Shown here: piece by piece, positions 35,610-44,060 of the stretch
Layout of the letters: each line of letters starts with the position of its first letter
Position numbering within the stretch: position 1 is the stretch's first letter
NCBI RefSeq assembly: GCF_014646055.1
Contig: NZ_BMMS01000007.1
Coordinates: 186,001-250,000 of the forward strand
From: Wenjunlia tyrosinilytica
GTDB lineage: Bacteria > Actinomycetota > Actinomycetes > Streptomycetales > Streptomycetaceae
Reading direction: 5' to 3'
Length of the DNA stretch: 64,000 bases
Position numbers and translations under genes: made by a program
Notes under the pieces: generated by a model
The model's database searches: none
Told to the model about the DNA's origin: nothing
Seen by the model: only the letters and a program-made list of their open reading frames with translations

Positions 35610-36296
35610 ATGTCGATACAGTCGCCGTCCAGGAAGCACACGCAGCGACAGGAGAGGGCCATTACCGGCAACCGGCAGGCGAGCTGGGCGTTCGCCGAGG
35701 GGTACGTCGACGAGATCGACGCGCTGGCCACCGCTCGCAGCCGTGCCCGCGCGGCCGGGATCAGGGCGGTCTCCCCGGGCACGGGCGCGGCCCTGCGGCT
35801 GCTGGCCGCCGCCACCGACGCCAAAGCCGTCGCCGAGATCGGCACCGGCTTCGGGGTCTCCGGCATCCACCTGCTGCACGGCATGCGCCCCGACGGCGTA
35901 CTGACCACCGTGGACACCGAACCGGACCGCCAGCAGCTGGCCAAGCAGGCGTTCGCCGCCTCGGGCTTCGCCGGCAACCGGGCCCGGTTCATCCCAGGCG
36001 CCGCGCTGGACGTCCTGCCGCGGCTCGCCGACGGCGGCTACGACCTCGTGTTCTGCGACGGCGACCGGACGGAGTACCCCGACTACCTCGCTGAATCGTT
36101 GCGCCTGCTCCGGCCGGGAGGCCTCATCTGCTTCGAGGGGGTCTTCGCCGAAGGACGGGCCATGGACGCGGGACACCAGGGGCCGGACCTGAAGGCCCTG
36201 CGCGAGGTCGTCCGCATGGTCAGGGACTCCGACACCCTGGTCCCGGCCCTGCTGCCCACCGGCGACGGCCTCCTGTGCGCGGTCCGGCGGCCCTAG
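35610..36296 (+). CDS. O-methyltransferase family protein
   Basis: 228 aa SAM-dependent methyltransferase. [16 protein letters not shown] (about 74-89) is the SAM-binding glycine loop, [15 protein letters not shown] the acidic ribose-contacting strand and [16 protein letters not shown] motif [12 protein letters not shown] follows. Related to the small catechol-type O-methyltransferases. Divergent from the sigma gene with 128 bp between, as Rv1220c is from sigE. No recognisable ribosome site before the ATG. Confidence 0.88.
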   Translation: MSIQSPSRKHTQRQERAITGNRQASWAFAEGYVDEIDALATARSRARAAGIRAVSPGTGAALRLLAAATDAKAVAEIGTGFGVSGIHLLHGMRPDGVLTTVDTEPDRQQLAKQAFAASGFAGNRARFIPGAALDVLPRLADGGYDLVFCDGDRTEYPDYLAESLRLLRPGGLICFEGVFAEGRAMDAGHQGPDLKALREVVRMVRDSDTLVPALLPTGDGLLCAVRRP

Positions 36297-36299
36297 GAC

Positions 36300-36328
36300 C
36301 CGGTCCCGAGGCCGGGCTTCGGGACCGG
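36300..36328 (+). terminator. Hairpin terminator after O-methyltransferase gene
   Basis: CCGGTCCCGA (36300-36309) and TCGGGACCGG (36319-36328) form a perfect 10-bp stem with a nine-base loop, only a few bases after the stop codon. Further CCGGTCTCGG-like direct repeats run to about 36,400. Confidence 0.65.
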
Positions 36329-36501
36329 CCCCCGGTCTCGGGTCCCGGTCTCGGCTCCCCGGCCCCCGGTCCCGGACCCCCAGCCCCGGAAACGCCGGAA
36401 CCCCGGCGCCTCCCGCCGTCGTGGACGGGACTCACCGGGGTCCGGATTCCGACGGAGCTGCACGGCAGCTCGAGCTGTGGCCAAAGCCACATCGTCGAAG
36501 G

Positions 36502-36669
36502 TCAGCCGCAGGCCTTCTTCAGCGCCTCACCGAGCGCGTCGGCCTCGTCCGCCGACAGCTCGACGACGAGCCGCCCGCCGCCTTCGAGCGGAACGCGCAT
36601 GACGATGCCCCGCCCCTCCTTGGTGACCTCGAGCGGGCCATCACCCGTCCGCGGCTTCATGGCCGCCAT
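36502..36669 (-). CDS. DUF3117 family protein
   Basis: 55 aa: starts MAAMKPRTGDGPLEVTKEGR, ends DALGEALKKACG. Near-invariant small actinobacterial protein, full-length match to DUF3117. Predicted beta-rich with a C-terminal helix; function unknown. A purine-rich GGAAGGGG site precedes the ATG. It stands between the methyltransferase and enoyl-CoA hydratase genes; M. tuberculosis Rv1211 has the same linkage to tag. Confidence 0.93.
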   Translation of the reverse strand: MAAMKPRTGDGPLEVTKEGRGIVMRVPLEGGGRLVVELSADEADALGEALKKACG

Positions 36670-36945
36670 GCTCGTTCCCCTTCCTGAAACCAGCTCATCG
36701 CCGCCCGGAAGCATGATCACGTCCGGACTCGAACACATTGGTTCACTGCCATTATCCCGCATCAGCGGACTCCATGACCAACATCGGTCCGCTTCAGTTC
36801 GGCAACTCGCCAGCGCAAACCCTCTCAATCCGGGGTTGGGCCTGCGATACTCCGGCGCCCGCGGGCCCCGAGGCGGGTGCGGCGCCCGCAAAGGATCTCC
36901 GGCATGCTGTTCGAAACCCAGACCATCGACCGGGAGGAATCCTTC

Positions 36946-37752
36946 ATGGCCGACACCGTGCTCTACGAGGCGGCTGACGGACTCGCGACGATCACGCTCA
37001 ACCGGCCGGACGCGATGAACGCGCTCAACACCGAGGCCAAGGTCGCCCTGCGGGACGCCGTCGTGCGCGCCGCCGAGGACCCGTCGGTGCGGGCGGTGCT
37101 GATCACCGGCACCGGAGGGAAGGCGTTCTGCGTGGGCCAGGACCTCAAGGAGCACGTGGGCCTGCTCGCCGCCGACCGGGAGAACCCGGGCTCCGGCGGC
37201 ACCTGGAACACGGTCTCCGAGCACTACAACCCGCTGGTCACCGCCATCGCCGGGATGCCCAAGCCGGTGGTCGCCGCCGTCAACGGGGTCGCGGCCGGGG
37301 CCGGGGCGTCGATCGCGTTCGCCTGCGACCTGAGGATCGTGGCGGACACGGCCGCGTTCAACACCTCGTTCGCGGGCGTGGCGCTGACCGCCGACTCCGG
37401 TGCCTCGTGGACCCTGCCCCGCCTGGTGGGGCACGCCAAGGCCACGGAGTTGCTGATGCTCCCGCAGACGATCCCGGCGGCGCAGGCACTCGAACTCGGC
37501 CTGGCCACGAAGGTCGTCGCGGCCGACGACCTGCCGCAGACCGCGAGCACCATCGCGAGGATGCTCGCCGAGGGCCCGACCGTGGCCTACGCGGCGATCA
37601 AGGAGTCGCTGGCCTACGCGGCCGACCACTCGCTCGTGGAGTCGCTGGCCAAGGAGGACGAACTCCAGTCCCGCGCCGGGGCGTCGCAGGACCACGCCAT
37701 CGCCGTCGAGGCCTTCCTGAAGAAGGAGAAGCCCCGCTACCTCGGCCGCTGA
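36946..37752 (+). CDS. Enoyl-CoA hydratase/isomerase (crotonase) family protein
   Basis: 268 aa, typical crotonase length. ATITLNRPDAMNALN at about 13-27, the oxyanion-hole segments AFCVGQDLKEH and NGVAAGAGASIAFACDL, and GVALTADSGASWTLPRLVG, where the second catalytic acid is usually Glu but here the local sequence is DSGAS. Fatty-acid or phenylacetate-type CoA chemistry is plausible; PaaG-like isomerases have comparable sequences. GGGAGG lies eight bases before the ATG. Its end overlaps the convergent tag gene by 16 bp. Confidence 0.9.
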   Translation: MADTVLYEAADGLATITLNRPDAMNALNTEAKVALRDAVVRAAEDPSVRAVLITGTGGKAFCVGQDLKEHVGLLAADRENPGSGGTWNTVSEHYNPLVTAIAGMPKPVVAAVNGVAAGAGASIAFACDLRIVADTAAFNTSFAGVALTADSGASWTLPRLVGHAKATELLMLPQTIPAAQALELGLATKVVAADDLPQTASTIARMLAEGPTVAYAAIKESLAYAADHSLVESLAKEDELQSRAGASQDHAIAVEAFLKKEKPRYLGR

Positions 37753-38411
37753 GCCCCGGACGCGGCCACGCGCACATGGCAGTCCGCGAGGTGGTCGTCG
37801 ACGAGGCCGCACGCCTGCATCAGGGCGTACGCGGTGGTCGGGCCGACGAAGCGGAAGCCATGGCGCTTGAGCTCCTTGGCGAGCGCCGCCGACTCCGGTG
37901 TCGTGGCGGGGACTTCGGCGAGGGTGCGCGGCGCCGGGCGGCTTGGGCCGTCCGGCGCGTGCGACCAGATCAGCTTGTCCAGGCCCTGGGGCAGAGCAAG
38001 TGACGCCCGCGCGTTCGAGACGGCGGCCTCGATCTTGGCGCGGTTGCGGATGATCCCCGTGTCCGCGAGCAGCCGCTCGACGTCGCTCTCGGTGAAGCGG
38101 GCCACCTCCGAGATGGAGAACCCGGCGAACGCGGCCCTGAACCCCTCGCGCCTGCGCAGGATGGTCAGCCACGACAGGCCGGACTGGAACGCCTCCAGGC
38201 AGACCCGCTCGAACAGCGCGTCGTCACCGTGGACGGGGCGGCCCCACTCGCTGTCGTGGTAGCCCACGTAGTCCTCGGCGGAGTTGCCCCAGGGACAGCG
38301 CAGCACGCCGTCCGCTCCCTCGACGGCTCCGCCGGCCAGGGGCCCGGCGCCCGTCCCCGCGACGGACCCCGCGCCCGTCCCGGCCATGACGGCCCCTGCC
38401 TCGTCGCTCAT
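37737..38411 (-). CDS. tag: DNA-3-methyladenine glycosylase I
   Basis: 224 aa. After an about 35-residue Gly/Ala-rich tail at the N-terminus comes RCPWGNSAEDYVGYHDSEWG, then GLSWLTILRRREGFRAAF and GFRFVGPTTAYALMQACG. Cys and His near the start together with His and Cys in DDHLADCHV form the zinc-snap known in Tag enzymes. Excises 3-methyladenine from alkylated DNA. The ATG overlaps the stop of the DivIVA-type gene by four bases, so the two are co-expressed, as Rv1209-Rv1210 are. Confidence 0.93.
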   Translation of the reverse strand: MSDEAGAVMAGTGAGSVAGTGAGPLAGGAVEGADGVLRCPWGNSAEDYVGYHDSEWGRPVHGDDALFERVCLEAFQSGLSWLTILRRREGFRAAFAGFSISEVARFTESDVERLLADTGIIRNRAKIEAAVSNARASLALPQGLDKLIWSHAPDGPSRPAPRTLAEVPATTPESAALAKELKRHGFRFVGPTTAYALMQACGLVDDHLADCHVRVAASGAQRPR

Positions 38412-39040
38412 CGGGGCTGCTCTCCCCGGCGGTGACCGCCGCTGTCGCCGTGGTGGCCGGCGCGGTCGCCGTACCCGCCCCGGTCGTCGCGGTACCCGCC
38501 GTTTCCGTCCTGGTGGGTGCCGTAGCCCTCGTTCCCCTGCTGGGCACTCCCCTGCTGGGCACTCCCCTGCTGGGCACTCCCCTGCTGGGCACTCCCCTGC
38601 TGGGCACTCCCCTGCTGGGCACTCCCCTGCTGGGCATTCCCCTGCTGGGCGCCGTAGCCCTCGAAGCCCGCGTAGTCCTCGTAGCCCTCCGGGACCGAGT
38701 CCTGGGTCGGCTCACGCGGCCGCTCGGGAGGAGTGCCGGACACCGCTGTCGCCCGGTGGCCCGCGAGGGCGGCCTCCAGTTCGGCGATGCGCGCGTCGCG
38801 GTGGGCCAGCTCGGCCGCCACCCGGTCCAGCACGTCGTCCACGTCGGTCATGCGGTAGCCGCGCACGGCGACGGGCAGACGCAGGGTGTCGATGTCGGCG
38901 CGGCCGACCGAGCGGTCGAGTGGGAGCGGCTGGTCGAGTCGGTCGTGCTCGGCCTCCGGCAGTTCGCCGCCCCGGCCCAGGGCGACGAGCGCCACGGCCC
39001 CGACGACCGCGATCAGAGCGATCAGCATGAACCAGAACAA
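38408..39040 (-). CDS. DivIVA-domain membrane protein with pentapeptide repeat tail
   Basis: About 210 aa. A membrane helix at the extreme N-terminus (FWFMLIALIAVVGAVALVAL) is followed by a short DivIVA-like segment (LPVAVRGYRMTDVDDVLDRVAAELAHRDARIAELEAAL), then eight AQQG(S/N) pentapeptides and a Gly/His/Asp-rich end. The start is taken as TTG 39040 because GGGAG lies six bases upstream; ATG 39028 would cut into the helix. Likely a polar or septal peptidoglycan-related protein by analogy with Rv1209 (inference). First gene of a two-gene unit with tag. Confidence 0.78.
   Translation of the reverse strand: MFWFMLIALIAVVGAVALVALGRGGELPEAEHDRLDQPLPLDRSVGRADIDTLRLPVAVRGYRMTDVDDVLDRVAAELAHRDARIAELEAALAGHRATAVSGTPPERPREPTQDSVPEGYEDYAGFEGYGAQQGNAQQGSAQQGSAQQGSAQQGSAQQGSAQQGSAQQGNEGYGTHQDGNGGYRDDRGGYGDRAGHHGDSGGHRRGEQPR
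38531..38650 (-). repeat. 15-bp tandem repeat encoding AQQG(S/N), eight copies
   Basis: Eight consecutive 15-bp units inside the DivIVA-domain gene: the two end units encode AQQGN and the six middle ones AQQGS, nearly identical at the DNA level. Low divergence indicates recent expansion. Confidence 0.95.
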
Positions 39041-39131
39041 CTCGATCTCCCACTGTGCGGACCGGCGACGACCTCTTGGGGACGATCGTGCCACGATCTG
39101 CTGTGTCTGTTGAGCTGCCCTTGGAGGATGC

Positions 39132-39995
39132 GTGGCACTGCGCCTGGGACGGCGAGAGTTCGGCGCCGACGAACCGGTGATCATGGCGATCGTGAACCGG
39201 ACCCCCGATTCGTTCTACGACAAGGGGGCCACCTTCGCCGATGCCGACGCCTTCGCAGCCGTGGACCGGGCCGTGTCGCAGGGGGCGGCGATCATCGACA
39301 TCGGCGGGGTGAAGGCCGGTCCGGGGGACGAGGTGAGCGCCGAGGAGGAGATCCGGCGCACGGTGGACTTCGTGGCACGGGTCCGCGAGCTTCACCCGGA
39401 TGTCGTCATCAGCGTTGACACCTGGCGGCACGAGGTCGGGGAGGCGGTCTGCGAGGCGGGCGCCGATCTGCTCAACGACGCCTGGGGCGGAGTGGACCCG
39501 AAGCTGGCGGAGGTCGCCGCCCGCCACGGCGTGGGGCTGGTGTGCACGCACGCGGGAGGCGCCCGGCCGAGGACCCGTCCGCACCGCGTGGGCTACGACG
39601 ACGTGGTCGCGGACATCCTCCGGGTCACCCTGGGACTGGCCGAGCGGGCCGTGGAGCTGGGCGTGCGGCGGGACGCGGTGCTGATCGACCCGGGGCACGA
39701 CTTCAGCAAGAACACCCGGCACTCGCTGGAGGCGACCCGGCGGCTGGAGGAGATGACGGCCACCGGGTGGCCGGTCCTGGTCTCGCTGTCCAACAAGGAC
39801 TTCGTCGGCGAGACGCTGGACCGGCCGGTGGCGGAGCGGCTGATCGGGACGCTGGCCACCACGGCGGTCTCGGCGTGGCTGGGCGCCCAGGTGTACCGGG
39901 TGCACGAGGTCGCCGAGACCCGGCAGGTGCTGGACATGGTCGCCTCGATCCGGGGCACCCGGCCCCCGGCGGTGGCCCGCCGGGGCCTGGCCTGA
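39132..39995 (+). CDS. Dihydropteroate synthase family protein (FolP2-like)
   Basis: 287 aa TIM barrel. IMAIVNRTPDSFYDKG (about 17-32) matches the pterin-binding signature but reads NRTPDSFYDKG instead of NVTPDSFSDGG. IIDIGGVKAGPG replaces the usual DIGGESTRPG, losing the ST-R substrate loop. These changes match mycobacterial FolP2, which is reported to lack synthase activity. GTG start with GGAGG four bases upstream. Linked to LOG, DapE and tag as in the M. tuberculosis Rv1202-Rv1210 region. True folate synthesis by this copy is doubtful. Confidence 0.85.
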   Translation: MALRLGRREFGADEPVIMAIVNRTPDSFYDKGATFADADAFAAVDRAVSQGAAIIDIGGVKAGPGDEVSAEEEIRRTVDFVARVRELHPDVVISVDTWRHEVGEAVCEAGADLLNDAWGGVDPKLAEVAARHGVGLVCTHAGGARPRTRPHRVGYDDVVADILRVTLGLAERAVELGVRRDAVLIDPGHDFSKNTRHSLEATRRLEEMTATGWPVLVSLSNKDFVGETLDRPVAERLIGTLATTAVSAWLGAQVYRVHEVAETRQVLDMVASIRGTRPPAVARRGLA

Positions 39996-40022
39996 CCGGC
40001 CGGCGCCGCCGGGCGGTGGGCG

Positions 40023-40847
40023 CTAGGGAGTGTCCTTGCAGATCAGGGCGACGGCCTCGTCCACGTCGTCGGTCACGTGGAGCAGGTGCAGATCCCTGTC
40101 CCATGCCTTGCCCTGGGCCACGACCGTGTGGTGGAGCCAGTCGAGCAGCCCCTTCCAGTAGCCGGAGCCGAACAGGACGATCGGGAAGCGGGTGACCTTC
40201 CGGGTCTGGACGAGGGTCAGCGCCTCGAACAGCTCGTCCAGCGTGCCGAAGCCTCCCGGCAGCACCACGAAGCCCTGCGCGTACTTCACGAACATCGTCT
40301 TGCGGACGAAGAAGTAGCGGAAGTTGACCCCGATGTCGACGTACTCGTTGAGCCCCTGCTCGAAGGGGAGCTCGATACCGAGGCCGACCGAGACCCCGCC
40401 CGCTTCGCAGGCACCCTTGTTGGCCGCCTCCATGGCGCCCGGACCGCCGCCGGTGATCACCGCGAAGCCCGCGTCGACCAGTGAGCGGCCGATGCGCACC
40501 GCCGCGTCGTACTCGGGCGAGTCCTCCGGGGTGCGGGCGGAGCCGAACACGCTCACGGCGGGCCCGAGTTCGGCGAGGGCCCCGAAGCCCTCCACGAACT
40601 CCGACTGGATCCGCATGACCCGCCAGGGGTCCTGGTGGACCCAGTCGGCGGGGCCCTGGGTGTCCAGCAGCCGCTGGTCGGTCGTGCTCGCCTCGACCTG
40701 CGACCGCCGCTTCACCACGGGGCCGAGCCGCCGCTCGGGCCACTTGTGGGGCGATGACAGACCCTTGTCCTCGTCGGTCAGGACCCGGTCCTCCTCCAAG
40801 GAGTCCCTGTCCTCGTCGATCCCGTCCCTGCCGTCCGTACCGTCCAT
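40023..40847 (-). CDS. LOG family protein (TIGR00730)
   Basis: 274 aa. Rossmann-type lysine-decarboxylase-like fold with GGGPGAMEAANKGA and the diagnostic PGGFGTLDELFEAL. LOG proteins hydrolyse nucleoside monophosphates such as cytokinin ribotides to free base. An acidic N-terminal extension of about 60 residues is present. A ribosome site (GGGAGG) precedes the ATG. 40 bp downstream of dapE on the same strand, so likely co-transcribed; M. tuberculosis Rv1205 is the counterpart. Confidence 0.9.
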   Translation of the reverse strand: MDGTDGRDGIDEDRDSLEEDRVLTDEDKGLSSPHKWPERRLGPVVKRRSQVEASTTDQRLLDTQGPADWVHQDPWRVMRIQSEFVEGFGALAELGPAVSVFGSARTPEDSPEYDAAVRIGRSLVDAGFAVITGGGPGAMEAANKGACEAGGVSVGLGIELPFEQGLNEYVDIGVNFRYFFVRKTMFVKYAQGFVVLPGGFGTLDELFEALTLVQTRKVTRFPIVLFGSGYWKGLLDWLHHTVVAQGKAWDRDLHLLHVTDDVDEAVALICKDTP

Positions 40848-40887
40848 GCCGACCTCCCTACCCGCAGGGTACGCAAGCCGTCGGGGG

Positions 40888-41955
40888 TCAGGAGGTGAGC
40901 CACTGCCTCAGGGCCTTCTCCGTGGCGGTGATGGCGGGGGTGCGGACCAGTTCGTCGCGCTTGTGGGCGTAGTTGGGGTCCCCGGGACCGAAGTTCACCG
41001 CGGGGACGCCGAGCTCGCTGAAGCGGGCCACATCGGTCCAGCCGTACTTGGCCCGCGCCTGGCCGCCGGTCGCCCGCACGAACGCGGCGGCGGCCGGGTG
41101 GGACAGACCGGGCAGGGCTCCGGGGGCGGCGTCGTCGACCTCGATCGTGTAGCCGTCGAAGACCTCGCGGACGTGGTCGAGCGCCTGCTCGACGCTCTTG
41201 TCGGGTGCGAAGCGGTAGTTGACGGTGACCGCGCACTCGTCCGGGATCACATTGCCCGCGACGCCGCCCTCGATACGGACGGCGTTGAGCCCCTCCCGGT
41301 ACTCCAGGCCGTCGATCACGACCTTGCGCGGCTCGTAGGCCGCGAGAAGGGCCAGGACCGGGGCGGCGCCGTGGATGGCGTTCTCGCCCAGCCAGCCGCG
41401 CGCCGAGTGCGCCCGCTTGCCCGGCACCCGCACGTGGACGCGGACCGTGCCCTGGCACCCGCCCTCGACCTGCGCCTCCGAGGGCTCCAGCAGCACGGCG
41501 AAGTCCGCGGCGAGCCAGTCGGGATGGTTGGCGGCGAGGCGGCGCAGCCCGTTGAGCTCGGCGGCGACCTCCTCGTTGTCGTAGAAGACGAAGGTGAGGT
41601 CGCGGTTGGGCTCCGGGACCGTGGCCGCGATGCGCAGCTGCACGGCCACGCCGGACTTCATGTCGGAGGTGCCGCAGCCGTGCAGGATGTCGCCTTCGAG
41701 GCGTGAAGGCACATTGCCGGCGATGGGCACGGTGTCGATGTGCCCGGCGAGCACGACCCGCTCGGCGCGGCCGAGGCCGGTGCGGGCCACCACGGCGTCG
41801 CCGTCTCTGTCCACGGTCAGGTGGGGGAGCGTGCGCAGGGCCGCCTCCACGGCGTCCGCCAGCGCTTTCTCGCTTCCGCTGACCGACGGGAAGTCGACGA
41901 GCCGGGCGGTGAGGGCGACGGCGTCCAGGGAGAGATCCAGCGCGGGGTAGGTCAT
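40888..41955 (-). CDS. dapE: Succinyl-diaminopimelate desuccinylase
   Basis: 355 aa M20 metallopeptidase family. LAGHIDTVP (about 72-80) contributes a metal-binding His and Asp, [10 protein letters not shown] the second Asp, and [10 protein letters not shown] the catalytic Glu pair; a dimerisation domain lies in the middle. Catalyses hydrolysis of N-succinyl-LL-diaminopimelate, one step after DapC, supplying lysine and peptidoglycan. TAGTCT (41962-41967) lies six bases before the ATG, a leaderless candidate. The partner dapC is at 44,182. Confidence 0.93.
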   Translation of the reverse strand: MTYPALDLSLDAVALTARLVDFPSVSGSEKALADAVEAALRTLPHLTVDRDGDAVVARTGLGRAERVVLAGHIDTVPIAGNVPSRLEGDILHGCGTSDMKSGVAVQLRIAATVPEPNRDLTFVFYDNEEVAAELNGLRRLAANHPDWLAADFAVLLEPSEAQVEGGCQGTVRVHVRVPGKRAHSARGWLGENAIHGAAPVLALLAAYEPRKVVIDGLEYREGLNAVRIEGGVAGNVIPDECAVTVNYRFAPDKSVEQALDHVREVFDGYTIEVDDAAPGALPGLSHPAAAAFVRATGGQARAKYGWTDVARFSELGVPAVNFGPGDPNYAHKRDELVRTPAITATEKALRQWLTS

Positions 41956-42134
41956 GCCCGCAGACTACCGGCGGCGGCCTCGGCGGGGCTGATCGTCCCC
42001 GGCGGCGGCCCGGGAGCGGGGCAACGACGGGGCCGTGTCCCGGCGTTGCGGGACGCGGCCGTGGACGGCCGGTCCGCCGTCCCGCGCCCGCTTCCCCGGG
42101 GCGGCGGTTCGCGGGAGGGCAGTACGGTGTCTGC

Positions 42135-43103
42135 GTGCGCGCCTCCTCCCCCACCTCGTCCTCCGGGCCGCGCCGGCAGCGGAGCTCCGGCCGGTGGTTC
42201 CGGCTGGTCGTGGGGCTGTCCGTCACGCTGGGGATCGCGGGCTACCTGCTGCTGCACCACCTGACCTCGTCCGTCCCCGAGGGCTGCACGGTCCGCGCGT
42301 CGGGCGAGGAGGTCGACCTGCGCCTGGACCAGGCGGCCAACGCGACCACGATCGCGGCCGTCGCCTCCTCCCGGGGCATGCCCGAGCGAGCGGTGGCGAT
42401 CGCCATCGCGACCTCCATGCAGGAGTCGAAGCTGGAGAACATCACCTACGGCGACCGCGATTCGCTCGGCCTGTTCCAGCAGCGCCCGTCGCAGGGGTGG
42501 GGCACCGCCCGGCAGATCATGGACCCCGTCTACGCGACGAACGCGTTCTTCACCTCCCTGGAGAAGATCCCCGGCTACTCGCGGCTGCCGCTCACGGTGG
42601 CGGCGCAGAAGGTGCAGAAGAGCGGTTACCCGCAGGCGTACGCCAAGCACGAGGCGGAGTCGGCGGCGCTGGCCGCCGCGCTGAGCGGGCGCGAGCCGGG
42701 GGCGCTGCGGTGCACGGTGCACTCCGACCAGGCGGGGTCGGCGGCCGCCGTGCCGGGTGACGTCTCGGCCGTGGGCAAGCGGGTGACCCAGGAGTTCGCC
42801 GACTCGGCGGGCCGGGGGCAGCGGGCCGGTCGGACGCTGAGCTTCCCGTCGTCCGTGCGGGCGGCCCGCGGCGCCGGCGACCCCGCGGGCGACCGGCACG
42901 GCTGGGCGCTGGCCCACTGGGCGGTGGCGCACGCCAAGGAGCTGCGCATCGAGCGTGTCGCCTTCCGGGGCAGGCAGTGGACGGCCGCGAAGTCGGACGA
43001 GGGCTGGCGCAAGTCCTCCGCCAATCGGTCCGAGCCCGTCTCGGTGGCCGTCGGCGGCGCGTCGAATGCCGACGGAGTGCGGATCTCGGTCGTCGGGAAG
43101 TGA
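42135..43103 (+). CDS. Membrane-anchored secreted protein with lysozyme-like region
   Basis: 322 aa. One N-terminal membrane segment (about 22-42, WFRLVVGLSVTLGIAGYLLL), then an extracytoplasmic domain. The segment IAIATSMQESKLENITYGDRDSLGLFQQRPSQGWG resembles transglycosylase/lysozyme-like folds in which an early Glu is catalytic and LGLFQQ lines the cleft. A linker and a C-terminal region (WALAHWAVAHAKEL) similar to peptidoglycan-associated proteins follow. Activity is not proven. GTG start six bases after TACGGT (42123-42128), hence probably leaderless. Confidence 0.78.
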   Translation: MRASSPTSSSGPRRQRSSGRWFRLVVGLSVTLGIAGYLLLHHLTSSVPEGCTVRASGEEVDLRLDQAANATTIAAVASSRGMPERAVAIAIATSMQESKLENITYGDRDSLGLFQQRPSQGWGTARQIMDPVYATNAFFTSLEKIPGYSRLPLTVAAQKVQKSGYPQAYAKHEAESAALAAALSGREPGALRCTVHSDQAGSAAAVPGDVSAVGKRVTQEFADSAGRGQRAGRTLSFPSSVRAARGAGDPAGDRHGWALAHWAVAHAKELRIERVAFRGRQWTAAKSDEGWRKSSANRSEPVSVAVGGASNADGVRISVVGK

Positions 43104-43345
43104 TCCGGGCAGCGGCCCGGGACGTGCCCCGGGAAGTGATCTGTGCAGTGAATCCAGTCGGCCGGTAGTGATATACGCGGTAACCAGTGTCCCTTTTTAT
43201 CACCCGTACGGATTAATACTGGGCATGCGCTGCCATGACGTCCATGGAAGTCGGCGAGGAATCCTCCGGAGCGACCCAGGGCCCCGTTTCCCCTTGCGGC
43301 GCCTGGGCTGTGACGATTCTTCGGCAATTACCGGCCTCATGGACA

Positions 43346-43372
43346 TAGACACATCATCCGGACACCGATAAT
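43346..43372 (+). promoter_or_regulatory. WhiG-like promoter candidate
   Basis: TAGA (43346-43349), 14 bases, ACCGATAA (43364-43371); the known sigma-WhiG pattern is TAAA, about 15 bases, GCCGATAA, so this differs at one base in each box. It lies 116 bp before the secreted-protein gene. The rest of the gap 43,104-43,487 is locally AT-richer and has no convincing gene; one 48-codon frame at 43,225 was not accepted. Confidence 0.4.
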
Positions 43373-43487
43373 GCGACGCATTACCAATTCTTTACGCTTG
43401 GCAGCCGCAACTTTCCGAGAGGTCACGCGGTAGTCACGGCGTCCGCCCGACGGACGTGCCATGTCCTCTCTCCGTAAAAGGAGCATC

Positions 43488-43958
43488 ATGTCCCTCCCCC
43501 TTTCGCGTCGGATCGCCCGGGCCGCGCTGCTGGTCGCAGCGGGTGCGGCACCCATCATCGGTGCGGCGGGTGCCGCCTCCGCGGTGGACCTGCCGAAGAC
43601 GGGCGACCTGGGCGGGGTGAGCAAGCTCGACGGCGCCGCCCTCGGCAACACCTTGGACTCCGCCTCCACGAGCACCTCCGATCTGGCGGGCACCGCCGGA
43701 GCCAAGACCGTCAAGTCCGCGGTCCCCGCGGCGGGCAAGGCTCTCGGCTCGACCGGCAAGACCGCCGCCCCCGCCGCCCAGAAGACCGCGGGCTCCACGG
43801 CCGGGCAGACCGCGAAGACCCTGGGCTCCGCCGCCGAGTCGGCCGGAAGTGTCGTCGGGGGCACCGCGAAGACCGTGCGGGGCGCGAACCTGCCGACCGG
43901 CAGCGCACTGCCCTCGGCCGGCCTGCCGCAGGTCGGACAGCTCCCGCTGGGCGGCTGA
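43488..43958 (+). CDS. Secreted Ala/Ser/Thr/Gly-rich protein, 156 aa
   Basis: Signal peptide MSLPLSRRIARAALLVAAG ... AAGAASAVD with a likely cleavage after ASA (about residue 32). The mature chain is low-complexity with imperfect repeats of GKTAAPAAQKTAGST type and ends GLPQVGQLPLGG. No cysteines, so not a chaplin. AAAAGGAG precedes the ATG. Streptomyces homologues are sometimes labelled ATP-binding, which the sequence does not support (no P-loop). Possibly a surface or spore-coat protein (inference, in line with the WhiG-like promoter). Confidence 0.75.
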   Translation: MSLPLSRRIARAALLVAAGAAPIIGAAGAASAVDLPKTGDLGGVSKLDGAALGNTLDSASTSTSDLAGTAGAKTVKSAVPAAGKALGSTGKTAAPAAQKTAGSTAGQTAKTLGSAAESAGSVVGGTAKTVRGANLPTGSALPSAGLPQVGQLPLGG

Positions 43959-43986
43959 CCCACCGGCGCGGCGCACCGGAGCAGAT

Positions 43987-44036
43987 GGATCGGCGGGGCT
44001 CCGGGGAGTGCGCACTCCCCGGAGCCCCGCCGATCC
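43987..44036. terminator. 50-bp perfect palindrome (terminator-like)
   Basis: Every base from 43987 to 44036 pairs across the centre at 44011/44012, giving two 25-bp arms (GGATCGGCGGGGCTCCGGGG... and its complement) with no loop bases other than the central ones. It lies 28 bp after the secreted-protein stop, where a terminator is expected, but is far longer than needed and lacks a T-run. Confidence 0.85.
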
Positions 44037-44060
44037 GCGTGGAGGTGTCGGTCGCCTCGG

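Noticed and set aside
43225-43371. 48-codon ORF beginning MRCHDVHGSRRG
   Set aside because: No ribosome site and poor coding character; it overlaps a likely promoter. A leaderless start was considered (TAATAC five bases upstream) but is weak.
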